This document shows, in pieces, positions 35,571 to 44,193 of a DNA stretch of 64,000 nucleotides. Numbering within the stretch: the first letter of the stretch is position 1; every line of letters begins with the position of its first letter. Source of the stretch: Comamonas antarctica (GTDB taxonomy: Bacteria; Pseudomonadota; Gammaproteobacteria; Burkholderiales; Burkholderiaceae_C). The notes under the pieces are model-generated. The model did no database searches and was not told where the DNA came from. It worked only from the letters and a program-made list of their open reading frames with translations. A program made the translations under genes and the position numbers. The stretch lies in NCBI RefSeq assembly GCF_013363755.1, contig NZ_CP054840.1, forward strand, positions 696,001 to 760,000. The letters run 5' to 3'.

Positions 35571-38545
35571 CCAAGACCACCATTACCCCCGAGCTGCTGC
35601 GCAATGCCTTGAGCTTTGTGCCGTCCAATTTGCCCCGTGATGAGTGGGCGCGCGTGGGTATGGCTATCAAGAGCGAGTATCCCGACGATACGGGGCTGCA
35701 GCTTTTCAGCGACTGGAGCGCGAGCGGCGGCGGCACCTTTGATGCGGGCGCTGCGCGCAGCACCTGGCGCAGCATTCGGGAGGGCGGTGGAGTAGGGGTG
35801 TCCACGCTGCTGTATCTGGCAAAACAGCATGGCTTCAAGCTGCCCCGCCAGGGTAGCGCAGCCCACAAGCCCAGTGCGGCCGAACTGCAGCAGCAGGCCG
35901 AACAACGCGAACAGCGCCAGCAAGCGCAAATAGCCGAAGCGGCCCGTATGCAAGCCGACCATGAAGCGGCGGCCGGCGAGGCTGTGGCCTTGTGGGAAAA
36001 CGCCAGCGACACGGGCGAATCTCTTTACCTGCAGCGCAAGGGCGTGCAAGGCATCGGGGTGCGCTATACCGTCGATGGCTGGCTGCTGGTCCCGGTGCGC
36101 GATGAGACCGGGCGCTTGTGGAACGTGCAGCGCATTGCGCCTACTGCGGCTGCGAATGGCGGGCCGTCCAAACTGTTTTTGAAGGGCGGGCGCAAGTCCG
36201 GGCTGTGGCATGTGCTGGGTAGTCTGGAAGCCGCACCCCTGGTGCTGATTGCCGAGGGCTACGCCACGGCCGCCAGCCTGCACATGGCAACGGGTCTGCC
36301 GGTGGCCGTGGCCTTTGATGCGGGCAACCTGCTGGGCGTTGCAAAGGCTTTGCGCCAGTTGCTGCCGCCTGCCGCGCTGGTGGTGTGCGGCGATGATGAC
36401 GCGGCCACGCAGGCGCGCACGGGCCGCAATCCTGGGCGCATGAAAGCCGAGGCTGCAGCGCGTGCTGTGAAGGGGGCGGCGGTGTTCCCCACTGCGCTGC
36501 CCGAGGGTGCCAGCGACTTCAACGACATGCACCAGGCTCACGGCCTTGAGGCCGTGCAAATGTGCGTGCAGCAGGCCACTGAGGGGCTGCAGGCAGCGCC
36601 AGCCGAGGCCCGCCATGCGAACGTGCCGGCGACAGATCCCGATTCGAGCGATATCGCGGGCGCTGGCGGCACGCCTGCAGATAGTTCCGGTAGCCTGAGT
36701 GGCAGCGGTAACGGAAATGGTGGCAATGGCCGCAGCAGGGGCAGCGCCAATGGGCCGGATGATGTAGCGGAATGGGATGACCCATTCATGTTGGATGACG
36801 GCGGCGTGTGGTTTCATGGCCGCGACCGCGATGGCAATCCGGCAAGGCCCATGTGGTTGTGCTCGCCGCTGCAGGTCGAAGCACTCACGCGCAACCAAGA
36901 GGGCGCAGGCTGGGGCTACCTGCTGACCTTTGCTGATCCGTTGGGCATCCCCAAGCAATGGGCCATGCCGGCGCGCATGTTGAGCGGCGACGGGGGCGAA
37001 TATCGCGGCCTGCTGTTGAATATGGGCCTGCGCATCGCCACCGCACCAGCAGCCCGCAACCGGCTGACCGAGTACATCCAGACGCGCAAGCCGCCCGAGT
37101 TCGCCAGTTGCACTGATCGCATTGGCTGGCACGGCAGGGCTTTCGTGTTGCCCCATGAAACCATTGGCGACGAGGCCGAGCGCATCGTTTTTCAGTCGGA
37201 TAACCAGATGGAGAACACCTTCCGCATCAAGCGCGATGCGGATGAATGGCGCAACCGCGTGGGCCTTCTTTGCGCTGGAAATAGCCGTCTGGTGTTCGCT
37301 GTCTCCAGCGCCTTTGCAGGGCCGCTGTTGCGGCCTGCAGGCATGGAGAGTGGTGGGTTCCATTTTCGGGGCGACAGTTCAAGCGGCAAGACCACGGCGC
37401 TGCGCCTGGCGGCCAGCGTTTACGGTGGTCCCAGCTTTATGCAGCGGTGGCGCACCACGGACAACGCCTTGGAGGCGATAGCGGCCCAGCACTGCGACAG
37501 CCTGCTGATTCTTGATGAGCTGGCCCAAGTAGAGGGCAAGGTGGCGGGAGAGTGCGCCTACATGCTGGCGAATGAACAGAGCAAGGCGCGCGCTACCCGT
37601 AACGGCGCTGCACGTGCGCGCCTGTCCTGGCGCTTGCTGTTCCTGAGTGCAGGGGAGCTAGGCTTGGCTGACCATATGGCCGAAGGCGGCAAGCGCACGC
37701 GCACCGGGCAAGAGGTTCGCATGGCCGACATTCCGGCCGATGCCGGCGCGGGCATGGGGGCGTTTGAGCGCCTGCATGGCTTGCCCGATGGTGCGGCCTT
37801 CTCCACTCACTTGGCCCGCGAGGCACAGCATTGCCATGGTGCGGTAGGGCGGGCTTTCATGGAGTGGGCCACGGCCAATTTCGATACGCTGGCGAAACGG
37901 GTGCGCAACGCAGTAAGCATCCTGTCCAGCACGTGGATACCCAACGGTGCGAGCGGCCAGGTGGCCCGCGTGGCGGCCCGTTTCGCGCTGGTGGGCGTTG
38001 CAGGTGCTCTGGCTACTGAGGCAGGTCTAACGGGCTGGGATGAGGGCGAGAGCGAAGCCGGGGCGAAAGCCTGCTTTGATGCCTGGCTGGCGGCCCGTGG
38101 CGGCGCTGGCAATGGTGAGGTAGCGGCCATGCTGCGCCAGGTGCGCGGCTTCTTTGAGGCGCATGGGGAAGGGCGCTTCACCTGGTGGCATCGTGCGGCC
38201 GATGACCATAACGCCAAGACACTGCAGCGGGCAGGCTTTCGGCGCATGGTGGGCGAGGATGGCAAGCCCATCAAGAACGATGCAGAGCACCAGCGGGAGT
38301 ATGGCGAACGTATGCCGCCGACAGAGGGTGAGCGCGTGTGCCTGGAGTATTTTTTGCTGCCCGAAGTGTTTCGCACGGAGGTATGCCGGGGCTTTGATTA
38401 CAAGGCCGTCTGTAAGGTGCTGCTGGCCCATGGCTGCCTCAAGCCCAGCAAGGACCGGGAGTACGACGCAAAGCACCGGCTCCCTGGCCTGGGTCTGTCC
38501 TGGTGCTATCACGTCACCCCCGCCATCATGGAGCTGGACGTGTAG
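35567..38545 (+). CDS. Fused primase-helicase: PriCT-2-like, Toprim and DUF927 domains
   Basis: 992 aa replication protein. The N-terminus (LSFVPSNLPRDEWARVGMAIKSEYPD, FDAGAARSTWRSI) resembles primase C-terminal 2 domains. The Toprim region (about 170-330) contains LVLIAEGYATAASLHMATG, VAFDAGNL and VVCGDDD. A Gly/Ser/Asn-rich linker (about 365-400) leads to the DUF927 helicase with Walker A GDSSSGKTTAL and Walker B LLILDELAQVEG. The combination is that of a P4-alpha-like initiator/primase/helicase. In element 2 the same functions are split over two genes. It probably acts at the TGTTCCCA iterons. Confidence 0.9.
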   Translation: MTKTTITPELLRNALSFVPSNLPRDEWARVGMAIKSEYPDDTGLQLFSDWSASGGGTFDAGAARSTWRSIREGGGVGVSTLLYLAKQHGFKLPRQGSAAHKPSAAELQQQAEQREQRQQAQIAEAARMQADHEAAAGEAVALWENASDTGESLYLQRKGVQGIGVRYTVDGWLLVPVRDETGRLWNVQRIAPTAAANGGPSKLFLKGGRKSGLWHVLGSLEAAPLVLIAEGYATAASLHMATGLPVAVAFDAGNLLGVAKALRQLLPPAALVVCGDDDAATQARTGRNPGRMKAEAAARAVKGAAVFPTALPEGASDFNDMHQAHGLEAVQMCVQQATEGLQAAPAEARHANVPATDPDSSDIAGAGGTPADSSGSLSGSGNGNGGNGRSRGSANGPDDVAEWDDPFMLDDGGVWFHGRDRDGNPARPMWLCSPLQVEALTRNQEGAGWGYLLTFADPLGIPKQWAMPARMLSGDGGEYRGLLLNMGLRIATAPAARNRLTEYIQTRKPPEFASCTDRIGWHGRAFVLPHETIGDEAERIVFQSDNQMENTFRIKRDADEWRNRVGLLCAGNSRLVFAVSSAFAGPLLRPAGMESGGFHFRGDSSSGKTTALRLAASVYGGPSFMQRWRTTDNALEAIAAQHCDSLLILDELAQVEGKVAGECAYMLANEQSKARATRNGAARARLSWRLLFLSAGELGLADHMAEGGKRTRTGQEVRMADIPADAGAGMGAFERLHGLPDGAAFSTHLAREAQHCHGAVGRAFMEWATANFDTLAKRVRNAVSILSSTWIPNGASGQVARVAARFALVGVAGALATEAGLTGWDEGESEAGAKACFDAWLAARGGAGNGEVAAMLRQVRGFFEAHGEGRFTWWHRAADDHNAKTLQRAGFRRMVGEDGKPIKNDAEHQREYGERMPPTEGERVCLEYFLLPEVFRTEVCRGFDYKAVCKVLLAHGCLKPSKDREYDAKHRLPGLGLSWCYHVTPAIMELDV

Positions 38546-38598
38546 CCAGTCGCCAAAGATGCCCCCCTGCAAATGGGGCACATTGCCCTCCTTGCTAT

Positions 38599-38628
38599 AG
38601 CCCACGGTGTCACAGCCCTGGGCTTTTT
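38599..38628 (+). terminator. Terminator after the primase-helicase gene
   Basis: AGCCCA at 38599 pairs with TGGGCT at 38619, followed by TTTTT. It lies 54 bp after the stop and would end the replication operon. Past it, to 39640, there is about 1 kb of non-coding, repeat-rich DNA. Confidence 0.75.
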
Positions 38629-38829
38629 GCCGTGTGCTGCACCGTGGCTGAATGCCTGCGTTAGTGCTGCGTCCGGGCGCGCCGGAGGGGGCGCGGCGGG
38701 GAGTCTGTTCTGCGCTGAAATTCACCGTGCTTTGTGATCGTGTTGAGCCTAAACAGCCAGCACCAAAAGAGATATTGTCAGCCCTGGCCCTGGCCCTGGC
38801 CCCCTGCTATCTGCCAGGGCGCCAGCGTG

Positions 38830-39580
38830 GGTCCTTGCCGTGTGCCTTGAGTGCGGGTAATTCGAGCCGCTTTGGCGCGCTGTTCTGGGAGTGGTTCAAA
38901 GGGGGTTGTATTGTGAAGTCTGGGCCTGGACAGGGCCACACAGTGCGGATGATGCAGTGCTGGTGATCTGCCTATGGCTGGATCGCTCGAAGGACTATGT
39001 ACCCCCTGCACTGGGGGTATCTTGGGGGTGCAAGCTGAACGTAGTTCGTGCCTGGGCCGGCACAAAGTCCCAGAGTCTATGGCTTGGTTGCCGCGCTTTG
39101 AATGCGCTCTAGTTTGTTATGCCGGATTGGAATAACTGCGCGTTGCATAGGCGGCTGTGATTTTTGCCGCTCTGATCGTGAAAACTTAGCGAATCAGACC
39201 GTCACCTGTCTGATTGCTTGAATTCGCGAGCAATCCGATGCAATTTATGCATGAAATCGCTGTTTTGTTCCCAGTGTTCCCAAGAAAAAAGACTGTTCCC
39301 AAAGTGCTTTTGGGAACAAATTTAGTTAATGGTGACAATGGCTTACGTGGGTTTTTTGAGTTTGTTCCCAGTGTTCCCAAGAAAAAAGGTCAATACCCGA
39401 AAGAAGGTGCGCGATGTGACGCGATCGACTGGTGCCGTGCTATGCCATTTGGGAATGGATCGTGAAGGCCGCATTGGGTTACCCCCCCATGTCGGGTCCT
39501 TCCTAGGTGTTCTGAGTGCGGGTAATTCGAACCGCACCCCCGCGCTGTTCTGCAGCGTTCCTAAGGGGGTTAAGTGAAGG
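38830..39580 (+). repeat. Pair of diverged ~85-bp direct repeats flanking the right iteron region
   Basis: 38830-38921 and 39494-39580 share GAGTGCGGGTAATTCGA, CGCGCTGTTCTG and AGGGGGTT in the same order, about 664 bp apart. Between them lie an inverted TACCCCC/GGGGGTA pair (39000-39019) and the TGTTCCCA iterons. No gene is present. The region may be a duplicated regulatory or replication module; neither copy has coding potential. Confidence 0.6.
39266..39379 (-). repeat. TGTTCCCA iterons, right cluster of element 1 (crr-like)
   Basis: TGTTCCCA at 39266, 39275, 39294, 39363 and 39372, and its complement at 39311. Two nearly identical ~28-bp units (39264-39291 and 39361-39388: a pair of octamers followed by AGAAAAAA) are 97 bp apart. 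The left cluster holds the same unit inverted (27721-27743). Two direct repeats carrying the ori octamer, several kb away from it, is the layout of the P4 crr region. Confidence 0.7.
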
Positions 39581-39649
39581 GCCGGGGAGGTTTGCAAGGC
39601 TGGGCCCGTCATAGAGGCTGTGTGGCTCTAGAGGTGGGGTTTTTGCATG

Positions 39650-39699
39650 TACCCCCAATTTTCAAAAATCTACCCCCATTTGTACCCCCACATACCCCC
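39650..39699 (+). repeat. TACCCCC direct repeats, right end of element 1
   Basis: Four direct copies of TACCCCC at 39650, 39671, 39683 and 39693, about 105 bp from the middle att core. Same sequence and orientation as the left-end copies at 26221-26260. Read as arm-type integrase sites of the element 1 recombinase. Confidence 0.75.
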
Positions 39700-39766
39700 G
39701 GATTGCGGCACACTTCAATGGACCTCGATGCACTACGTTTTGCAGGCTACAGAGGGGAAAAAGAAA

Positions 39767-39798
39767 AAGGCCGGAAGCTTATGAACGCTTACGGCCTT
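39767..39798 (-). terminator. Minus-strand terminator beside the middle att core
   Basis: AAGGCCG/CGGCCTT stem with an extended AAGC/GCTT inner pairing, followed on the minus strand by a T-tract (plus strand GGGAAAAAGAAAAA). It sits 5 bp beyond the core, matching the layout at the other two cores. Confidence 0.75.
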
Positions 39799-39803
39799 AA
39801 CTA

Positions 39804-39820
39804 TGGTCCCTCAGCAGGAA
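39804..39820. repeat. att core, middle copy (junction of elements 1 and 2)
   Basis: TGGTCCCTCAGCAGGAA, sharing 14 bp with the distal copy and 17 bp (one C fewer) with the tRNA-Arg 3' end. It marks the boundary between the two elements. Confidence 0.85.
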
Positions 39821-39878
39821 TGGAAAAGTTGCTTAAAAGCCGCGTGGATGCTGGGATTGTATGGTTGCCTTGAAAAAA

Positions 39879-39899
39879 GTACCAACAAAAGTACCAACA
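39879..39899 (+). repeat. GTACCAACA repeats, left end of element 2
   Basis: Two direct copies of GTACCAACA at 39879 and 39891, 12 bp apart, about 60 bp inside the middle core. Five related copies lie at 54231-54293 at the other end. Read as arm-type sites for the element 2 integrase. Confidence 0.75.
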
Positions 39900-40527
39900 A
39901 AAAGAAAAGCGTCCTTCTTTTGCTGATGGCTCGCGCCCGTGCGCCAGGCTTGACCAGCACACAGCTGCAACGTTGCACGGTCGTTGCAGGTGCGTTACCA
40001 GTAACGTTCCAGGCGCCGGCTGGTCGATAGTGTTGGGATAGTCGACATCCTGCTGGCGCAATGGCGTGCCCTCGCGCTTCACGAGGTCGCTGGCGACGCA
40101 GTGCCGATGCCCTAGGTGCACTTGCGAACTTTGCGTACCTATCGTTTAGTGCGCGGCCAAGTGCGCAGAAATTCGTTCCGAAACTCCCAGGCCTGCGGTT
40201 GGTGCTCCATTGGAAAAAGGCCCGCCAAAGTGTTCAGAAACCCTGCGCGGAAATGTGGGGCCGCGCACATACCTGTCCGGCCTCTGGCAGTGGATGCGGC
40301 AGGGCGGTGCGCAGCGTGAGAACGGCGGCCGCAGGGTAACGTAGCGCCGACCCGGTATGTGCCCTGTCGCAGCCCTGGCCTTGCTTTACGTGCAATCCGC
40401 GGATCCTGGCCCGTTACCCTCTGGTAGCCCTAAAAAGCCCGTGCCAGATCCGTAACCCCTGGGTCAAGGTAACTGCCCCATTTCCTGGCCTTTTTCCTGT
40501 TCTGCACTTTCGCTCCCACTTTTCGGG
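39900..40527. other. Non-coding region inside the left end of element 2
   Basis: About 630 bp with no convincing gene. A minus-strand frame (39801-40121) runs through the arm repeats and has no recognisable domain. The segment before 40500 is GC-rich and without clear repeats. Confidence 0.4.
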
Positions 40528-40905
40528 AGGTTTCAGGGGGTTCAGGGGTGCAACCCGCATGGGCATTGGGTTTGCGCTGAAACCCTGGCCTTTTTCATGA
40601 GGTAACAGGGGTTTCAGCCCAAGGCCGAAACGAATGCTTTGCCGGCATCCAGGCCCGCATCCATCCTTGACGGGGTTGGTGACTGCTACAGGATGTCAGC
40701 GCATGCAAGTGCCCGCGCCGCAAAGCATTTGCCGCTCCGGGCTGCTCGGTCAAGCCGCGATTCCGTCTAAGCCCTGTCAAGGCAACCGCCCACTTTTATG
40801 GCTTTTCCCTGCGCCGCACTTCCCTCCTACTTTTCCGCAGGTATCAGGGGTATCAGGGGTGCAACCCGCGCCAATGCTGGATTTGCGCTGATGCCTAGGC
40901 GTTTT
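40528..40905 (+). repeat. Iteron module of element 2, two diverged copies (crr-like)
   Basis: Copy 1 (40528-40617) has AGGTTTCAG directly followed by GGGGTTCAG, then GGTGCAACCCGC, then inverted CTGAAACCC (40577) and GGGGTTTCAG (40608). Copy 2 (40839-40905) has AGGTATCAG and GGGTATCAG at 9-bp spacing, then the same GGTGCAACCCGC. Flanking DNA is also similar, so a module of about 150 bp is duplicated. The same module occurs inverted at 52887-52945. No gene lies between 40500 and 41188. Confidence 0.65.
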
Positions 40906-41188
40906 TGCGCTAGGTATCGGGCTATCAGCACAAAGTGGCAACGTGTGCTGTAGAACGTCCCAGATGAGCGCCATAAGACCAGGAGTTTATGGTCCAGATA
41001 CCGTCGTCAAACCCTCACCATGGTCCGCTTTGGGATGCGAGAATCCGACCATGGACAGTCCTAATTTTTGCTATTCCGGCAAAAATTTTCCGGGCACGAG
41101 TGGAAGCAATTAAAGATGATGTCGATAGCTGCCAGCTCAAGCTTAAGAGCCATGTTCTCGCGGGTCTACCAACGCAGTAGGAGTTTCA

Positions 41189-41986
41189 ATGATCGATGAT
41201 CCGAACCCAAAAGATTGGCGGGATCTCCAAACCAGTGTTTGCCGCCTGTTGAACGAAATCGGATTGACAGCGGAGACAGAAAAAAAGCTGACGACCCCAC
41301 GGGGCGAGGTCAAAGTGGATGTCTACGCAGTTGATCAGGGGTCTGTAGACAAGATTAAGTACATCGTTGAATGTAAAAACTGGTCGGCAGCAATTCCACA
41401 ATCCGTGGTGCATTCGTTTACCACAGTGATGGCCGAGACTGGGGCAAACATCGGCTTCCTTGTTTCTCAACAGGGCTTACAGCGTGGAGCTGAGAAATAC
41501 ACGGCTAACACAAACATCATCGGCATGACATACCTTGATCTGCAGTTGCGATATTTCGACCTTTGGTGGGAGAAGTGCTTTTGCCGCCATATTGGAAACC
41601 TGGCCGACGAAATGATGGATTTCGTGGAGCCGTATAACCCTCGCCGCGATGAACTTGTAGCAGATATGAGTCAAGAAAAAATAGGAATTTTTAATGGCCT
41701 ACTCGGGGTCTTTGGTACGTTCTGTCTAGTTATGACTCACCTCAACATAGGCCGGTATGTAAACTTAAAGGAATGGGGAAAAAGTGAATTCCCGGTATGT
41801 ACGACGCCGAACACCCTTGACGACTACAAGAACACCCTACTAACCAATTGGCCCCAATTTCCGTGGGGCCGTGCAACGAACTTCCGTGAATTGAAATTCA
41901 TGATCGAGGAGATTGTAGTCGATGCTCACGCTAATTTCAGGGACGTTTTCGGCGGGGAAATTGATGAGGTTTATAGCCGAAGGTGA
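41189..41986 (+). CDS. Restriction endonuclease-like (PD-(D/E)XK, Mrr-type) protein
   Basis: 265 aa, low GC. The N-terminal third fits an Mrr-like nuclease core: VKVDVYAVD (Asp44), YIVECKNW (Glu61-x-Lys63), then FTTVMAETGANIGFLVSQQGLQRGAEKY. The remainder (WWEKCFCRHIG ... EEIVVDAHANFRDVFGG) is not recognised and may be a target-sensing domain. AGGAG precedes ATG at 41189. No methylase is present, so a modification-dependent or infection-triggered nuclease is more likely than classical restriction-modification. It is followed 107 bp later by the next cargo gene. Confidence 0.75.
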   Translation: MIDDPNPKDWRDLQTSVCRLLNEIGLTAETEKKLTTPRGEVKVDVYAVDQGSVDKIKYIVECKNWSAAIPQSVVHSFTTVMAETGANIGFLVSQQGLQRGAEKYTANTNIIGMTYLDLQLRYFDLWWEKCFCRHIGNLADEMMDFVEPYNPRRDELVADMSQEKIGIFNGLLGVFGTFCLVMTHLNIGRYVNLKEWGKSEFPVCTTPNTLDDYKNTLLTNWPQFPWGRATNFRELKFMIEEIVVDAHANFRDVFGGEIDEVYSRR

Positions 41987-42093
41987 TTTGCTTGCCTTAA
42001 ATAGTCCTTCTTAGCTATTTTTCACAAAGCGGAACTAGCGTGCCATTGCTCTCTTAGCCACAACCACAGTCTATCCGCCTACTTAGAAAAACT

Positions 42094-43293
42094 ATGACAC
42101 AGCACCATTCCAAAACTGCCCCAGAATCACTACTGCCTGTTGCTGGATCAATTCGTAATCAAGGCGAACCGCTGCGCTTTGAAGATGTGGAACAGTTTAT
42201 AGGTATCTCGGCAAAAGCTGCAAAACCCGGCGAAAAGGCTACTCTATGGACCAAGCTCGCTCTTACATCAGACGACCCTTTTTTCCACCGCGTCGTCGAT
42301 GGGCTCGCAGATGTGATTTACAACATGGCACAGAAGGCAGGGGTGGCGGTTAATTTGCGCCGTGCCGGCACTGTGTTACTGGTCTTAAAGCCGGATAACA
42401 CTGCCGATCTCTGGGTTGATACGGCAGCGGTCACAATCCGTTGCATGGTGAAGCGGGCTGTGGCGATGGGCTCAATCATCTGCGAACACGACATCGCTGA
42501 CATTACAGGCATGGGTTTTCCATGCGTGGAGTTTGGAGAAAAAGACAAGGTTCTGTGCATTTTCCGAGAGGCATGGAGTTTCGGATTTGCCTTCGATATG
42601 AACCCGGATGGAATTCTCGATCTGGAAAGTTTTACGACGACACTTGGCACCCTACACCGTGAGTTGCGTTATAGGCACCTGTATCAGGCGATTGCCGATG
42701 AAGCTCTCTTTGCACGTTTAGTCAGCTCTGGCTGGTTTCCATTTGTCGAAATAATCACTAGCGAATTCAAGGAGTTGCTTCGTTACGCAGAAGCAGATTT
42801 CGATCTAACCGATGTTGAGCCAACTATTGTCGAAAAGTTCGACGACACCCGCCTCCAACATATGCTGAAACGTTGGGTCGCGAAGCCCCATTTTGCGGTT
42901 AAAAGCGACCTGCTTAGAGAAGCAATTGAGGCTTTTGTATCCCGAAGACCGGTGACAGTTATAAAGATTCTGCTCACAGAAATCGAGGGCATCCTCAATG
43001 ATGCTCACCGTGCTACGCATTGCGGTCAAGGGGCTAAGGTTACGGGCCTGCTAGCCTTTGCTAAGGCCGCGGCAACACAGCGCGCAGGTGGCTCCAATAC
43101 ACTGTTGCTTCCCGAGGCATTTGGTCGTTATCTCACCGAGAATACTTTCGCCAACTTCGATCCAGTTAAGGCAACAGGGACAGCAGCATCTCGCCATGCT
43201 GTTGGTCACGGAGCTGCGGCACAGGGCAGCTATACGATGTCGCGCGCACTTCAGGTGATACTGACGCTCGACCAATTAGCCTTCTACACCTGA
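42094..43293 (+). CDS. Hypothetical protein with C-terminal HEPN-like R-x4-H motif
   Basis: 399 aa, low GC, cargo of element 2. No domain is recognised in the first 340 residues. Near the end, SRHAVGHGAA (Arg367, His372) followed by a helix (SRALQVILTLDQLAFY) matches the R-x4-6-H layout of HEPN ribonucleases and a class of proteins ending in RHA.xHG. If right, it could be an RNase effector. It lies just after the nuclease gene on the same strand and may form one system with it. ATG at 42094 has no strong ribosome-binding site. Confidence 0.6.
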   Translation: MTQHHSKTAPESLLPVAGSIRNQGEPLRFEDVEQFIGISAKAAKPGEKATLWTKLALTSDDPFFHRVVDGLADVIYNMAQKAGVAVNLRRAGTVLLVLKPDNTADLWVDTAAVTIRCMVKRAVAMGSIICEHDIADITGMGFPCVEFGEKDKVLCIFREAWSFGFAFDMNPDGILDLESFTTTLGTLHRELRYRHLYQAIADEALFARLVSSGWFPFVEIITSEFKELLRYAEADFDLTDVEPTIVEKFDDTRLQHMLKRWVAKPHFAVKSDLLREAIEAFVSRRPVTVIKILLTEIEGILNDAHRATHCGQGAKVTGLLAFAKAAATQRAGGSNTLLLPEAFGRYLTENTFANFDPVKATGTAASRHAVGHGAAAQGSYTMSRALQVILTLDQLAFYT

Positions 43294-43396
43294 CTGGCCA
43301 AGCATTTGGTCCTTGCAACTGGTTGGCTGGGATTTTTCGACCTATTCGCACTGCCTGACTTCCTAGCATGCCTCCGTAAACCGGGAGGAAATTGGC

Positions 43397-43885
43397 ATGG
43401 CTGAAAAAGTAGGTGAGATTTATTTCGACGTAACGCTCGAAACGGCAGAGATGCTGAAACAGGCGCGGAAGGTTGAAGCCCAGGTGGGAAAGACTTCCAC
43501 CAGCTTCGCGGACCTCGGCGCAAAGCTGACGGCGGTTGCTTCCGCTGTCGGCTTGGTAGTCATCGCCACCAAGGTGCTGCAGATGGCCAAGGTCGCTGAC
43601 GAAGTGCGCATGCTGGGGGCGCGCGTTCAAGTCGCAGCTGGCAGCTTGCAAGCCGGTGCAGAAGCAATGCGCGAGCTGGAAGCAATCTCCACCCGCACGC
43701 GCTCGAGCGTGGCAGCCAATGCGGATGTGTTCTCCCGCCTGAACCAGTCCCTTCTGCAAATGGGGGGCACTCAAAAGGACACGCTGCGGCTGACCGAGCT
43801 GCTTGGCAAGGGTATTGCAGCCTCCGGTGCCAAGGGCCAAGAAGCCGAGTCCGCCATGCGTCAGTTTGGCCAGGCCAAGGCCGCA
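43397..43885 (+). pseudogene. Truncated phage tail tape-measure gene (N-terminal fragment)
   Basis: GGGAGG precedes ATG at 43397. About 163 codons encode MAEKVGEIYFDVTLETAEML, AKLTAVASAVGLVVIATKVL and SRLNQSLLQMGGTQKDTLRLTELLGKGIAASG, typical of tape-measure N-termini. The frame then runs into DNA that codes on the other strand, so the gene is cut at about 43885. The opposite orientation to the rest of the phage-type genes implies a deletion with inversion. Confidence 0.75.
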
Positions 43886-44182
43886 TTGCCCCGCTGCTCG
43901 GCACGCTCTATCCGCTGTAGCACGCGCAGGCGGTACGCCTGCTGGGCAATCGGGATACTTCCAACATCGGCCAGGAACTGCGCGCGCGTGGCCTCAAAGA
44001 TGGCCCGCAGCTTCTGGCTCAGCTTCGCGCCCGTGGCTTTCGTCGGGTCGTAGCTTGCCACCTGCTGGCGCGGCACCACCAAGCCGAATTCATTCTTCAG
44101 GGGCGGCTACCTGGGTCGGGGTGTCGAAGCACGCCAGACCCTGAACAATGGCGATTTTGACGGGCTCTGTCAGTGCTGGCAT
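43886..44182 (-). pseudogene. DUF2280/small-terminase-like pseudogene (frameshift and 3' truncation)
   Basis: Read from ATG at 44182, frame 1 gives MPALTEPVKIAIVQGLACFD then TPTQVAAPEE and a stop. A shift near 44105 restores LKNEFGLVVPRQQVASYDPT, IFEATRAQFLADVGSIPIAQ and QAYRLRVLQRIERAEQRGNA. This pattern resembles DUF2280 proteins, often annotated as phage small terminases. The 3' end is lost at the junction with the tape-measure fragment. Confidence 0.65.
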
Positions 44183-44193
44183 GGTGTCTCTGT

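Larger units (their letters stand above)
26145..39817. mobile_element. Element 1: P4-like integrative element in tRNA-Arg
   Basis: About 13.7 kb between the att cores at 26145 and 39804. Order from the left: core, three TACCCCC repeats, integrase, a decayed integrase 3' copy, TGGGAACA iterons, a low-GC metallophosphoesterase gene, a leader with a hairpin, small genes, alpA, a primase-helicase, a non-coding repeat region with inverted iterons, four TACCCCC repeats, core. No capsid, tail or conjugation genes were recognised, so a satellite or genomic-island lifestyle is more likely than a phage or ICE. Confidence 0.85.

Noticed and set aside
39804..39820. Partial or second tRNA-Arg gene at the middle core
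   Set aside because: Only the 3' acceptor/T-stem bases are present, with one C missing; no D or anticodon arm. It is an att duplication.
39801..40121. 106-aa minus-strand ORF at the left end of element 2
   Set aside because: Runs through the att core and the arm repeats; no ribosome-binding site or domain seen.
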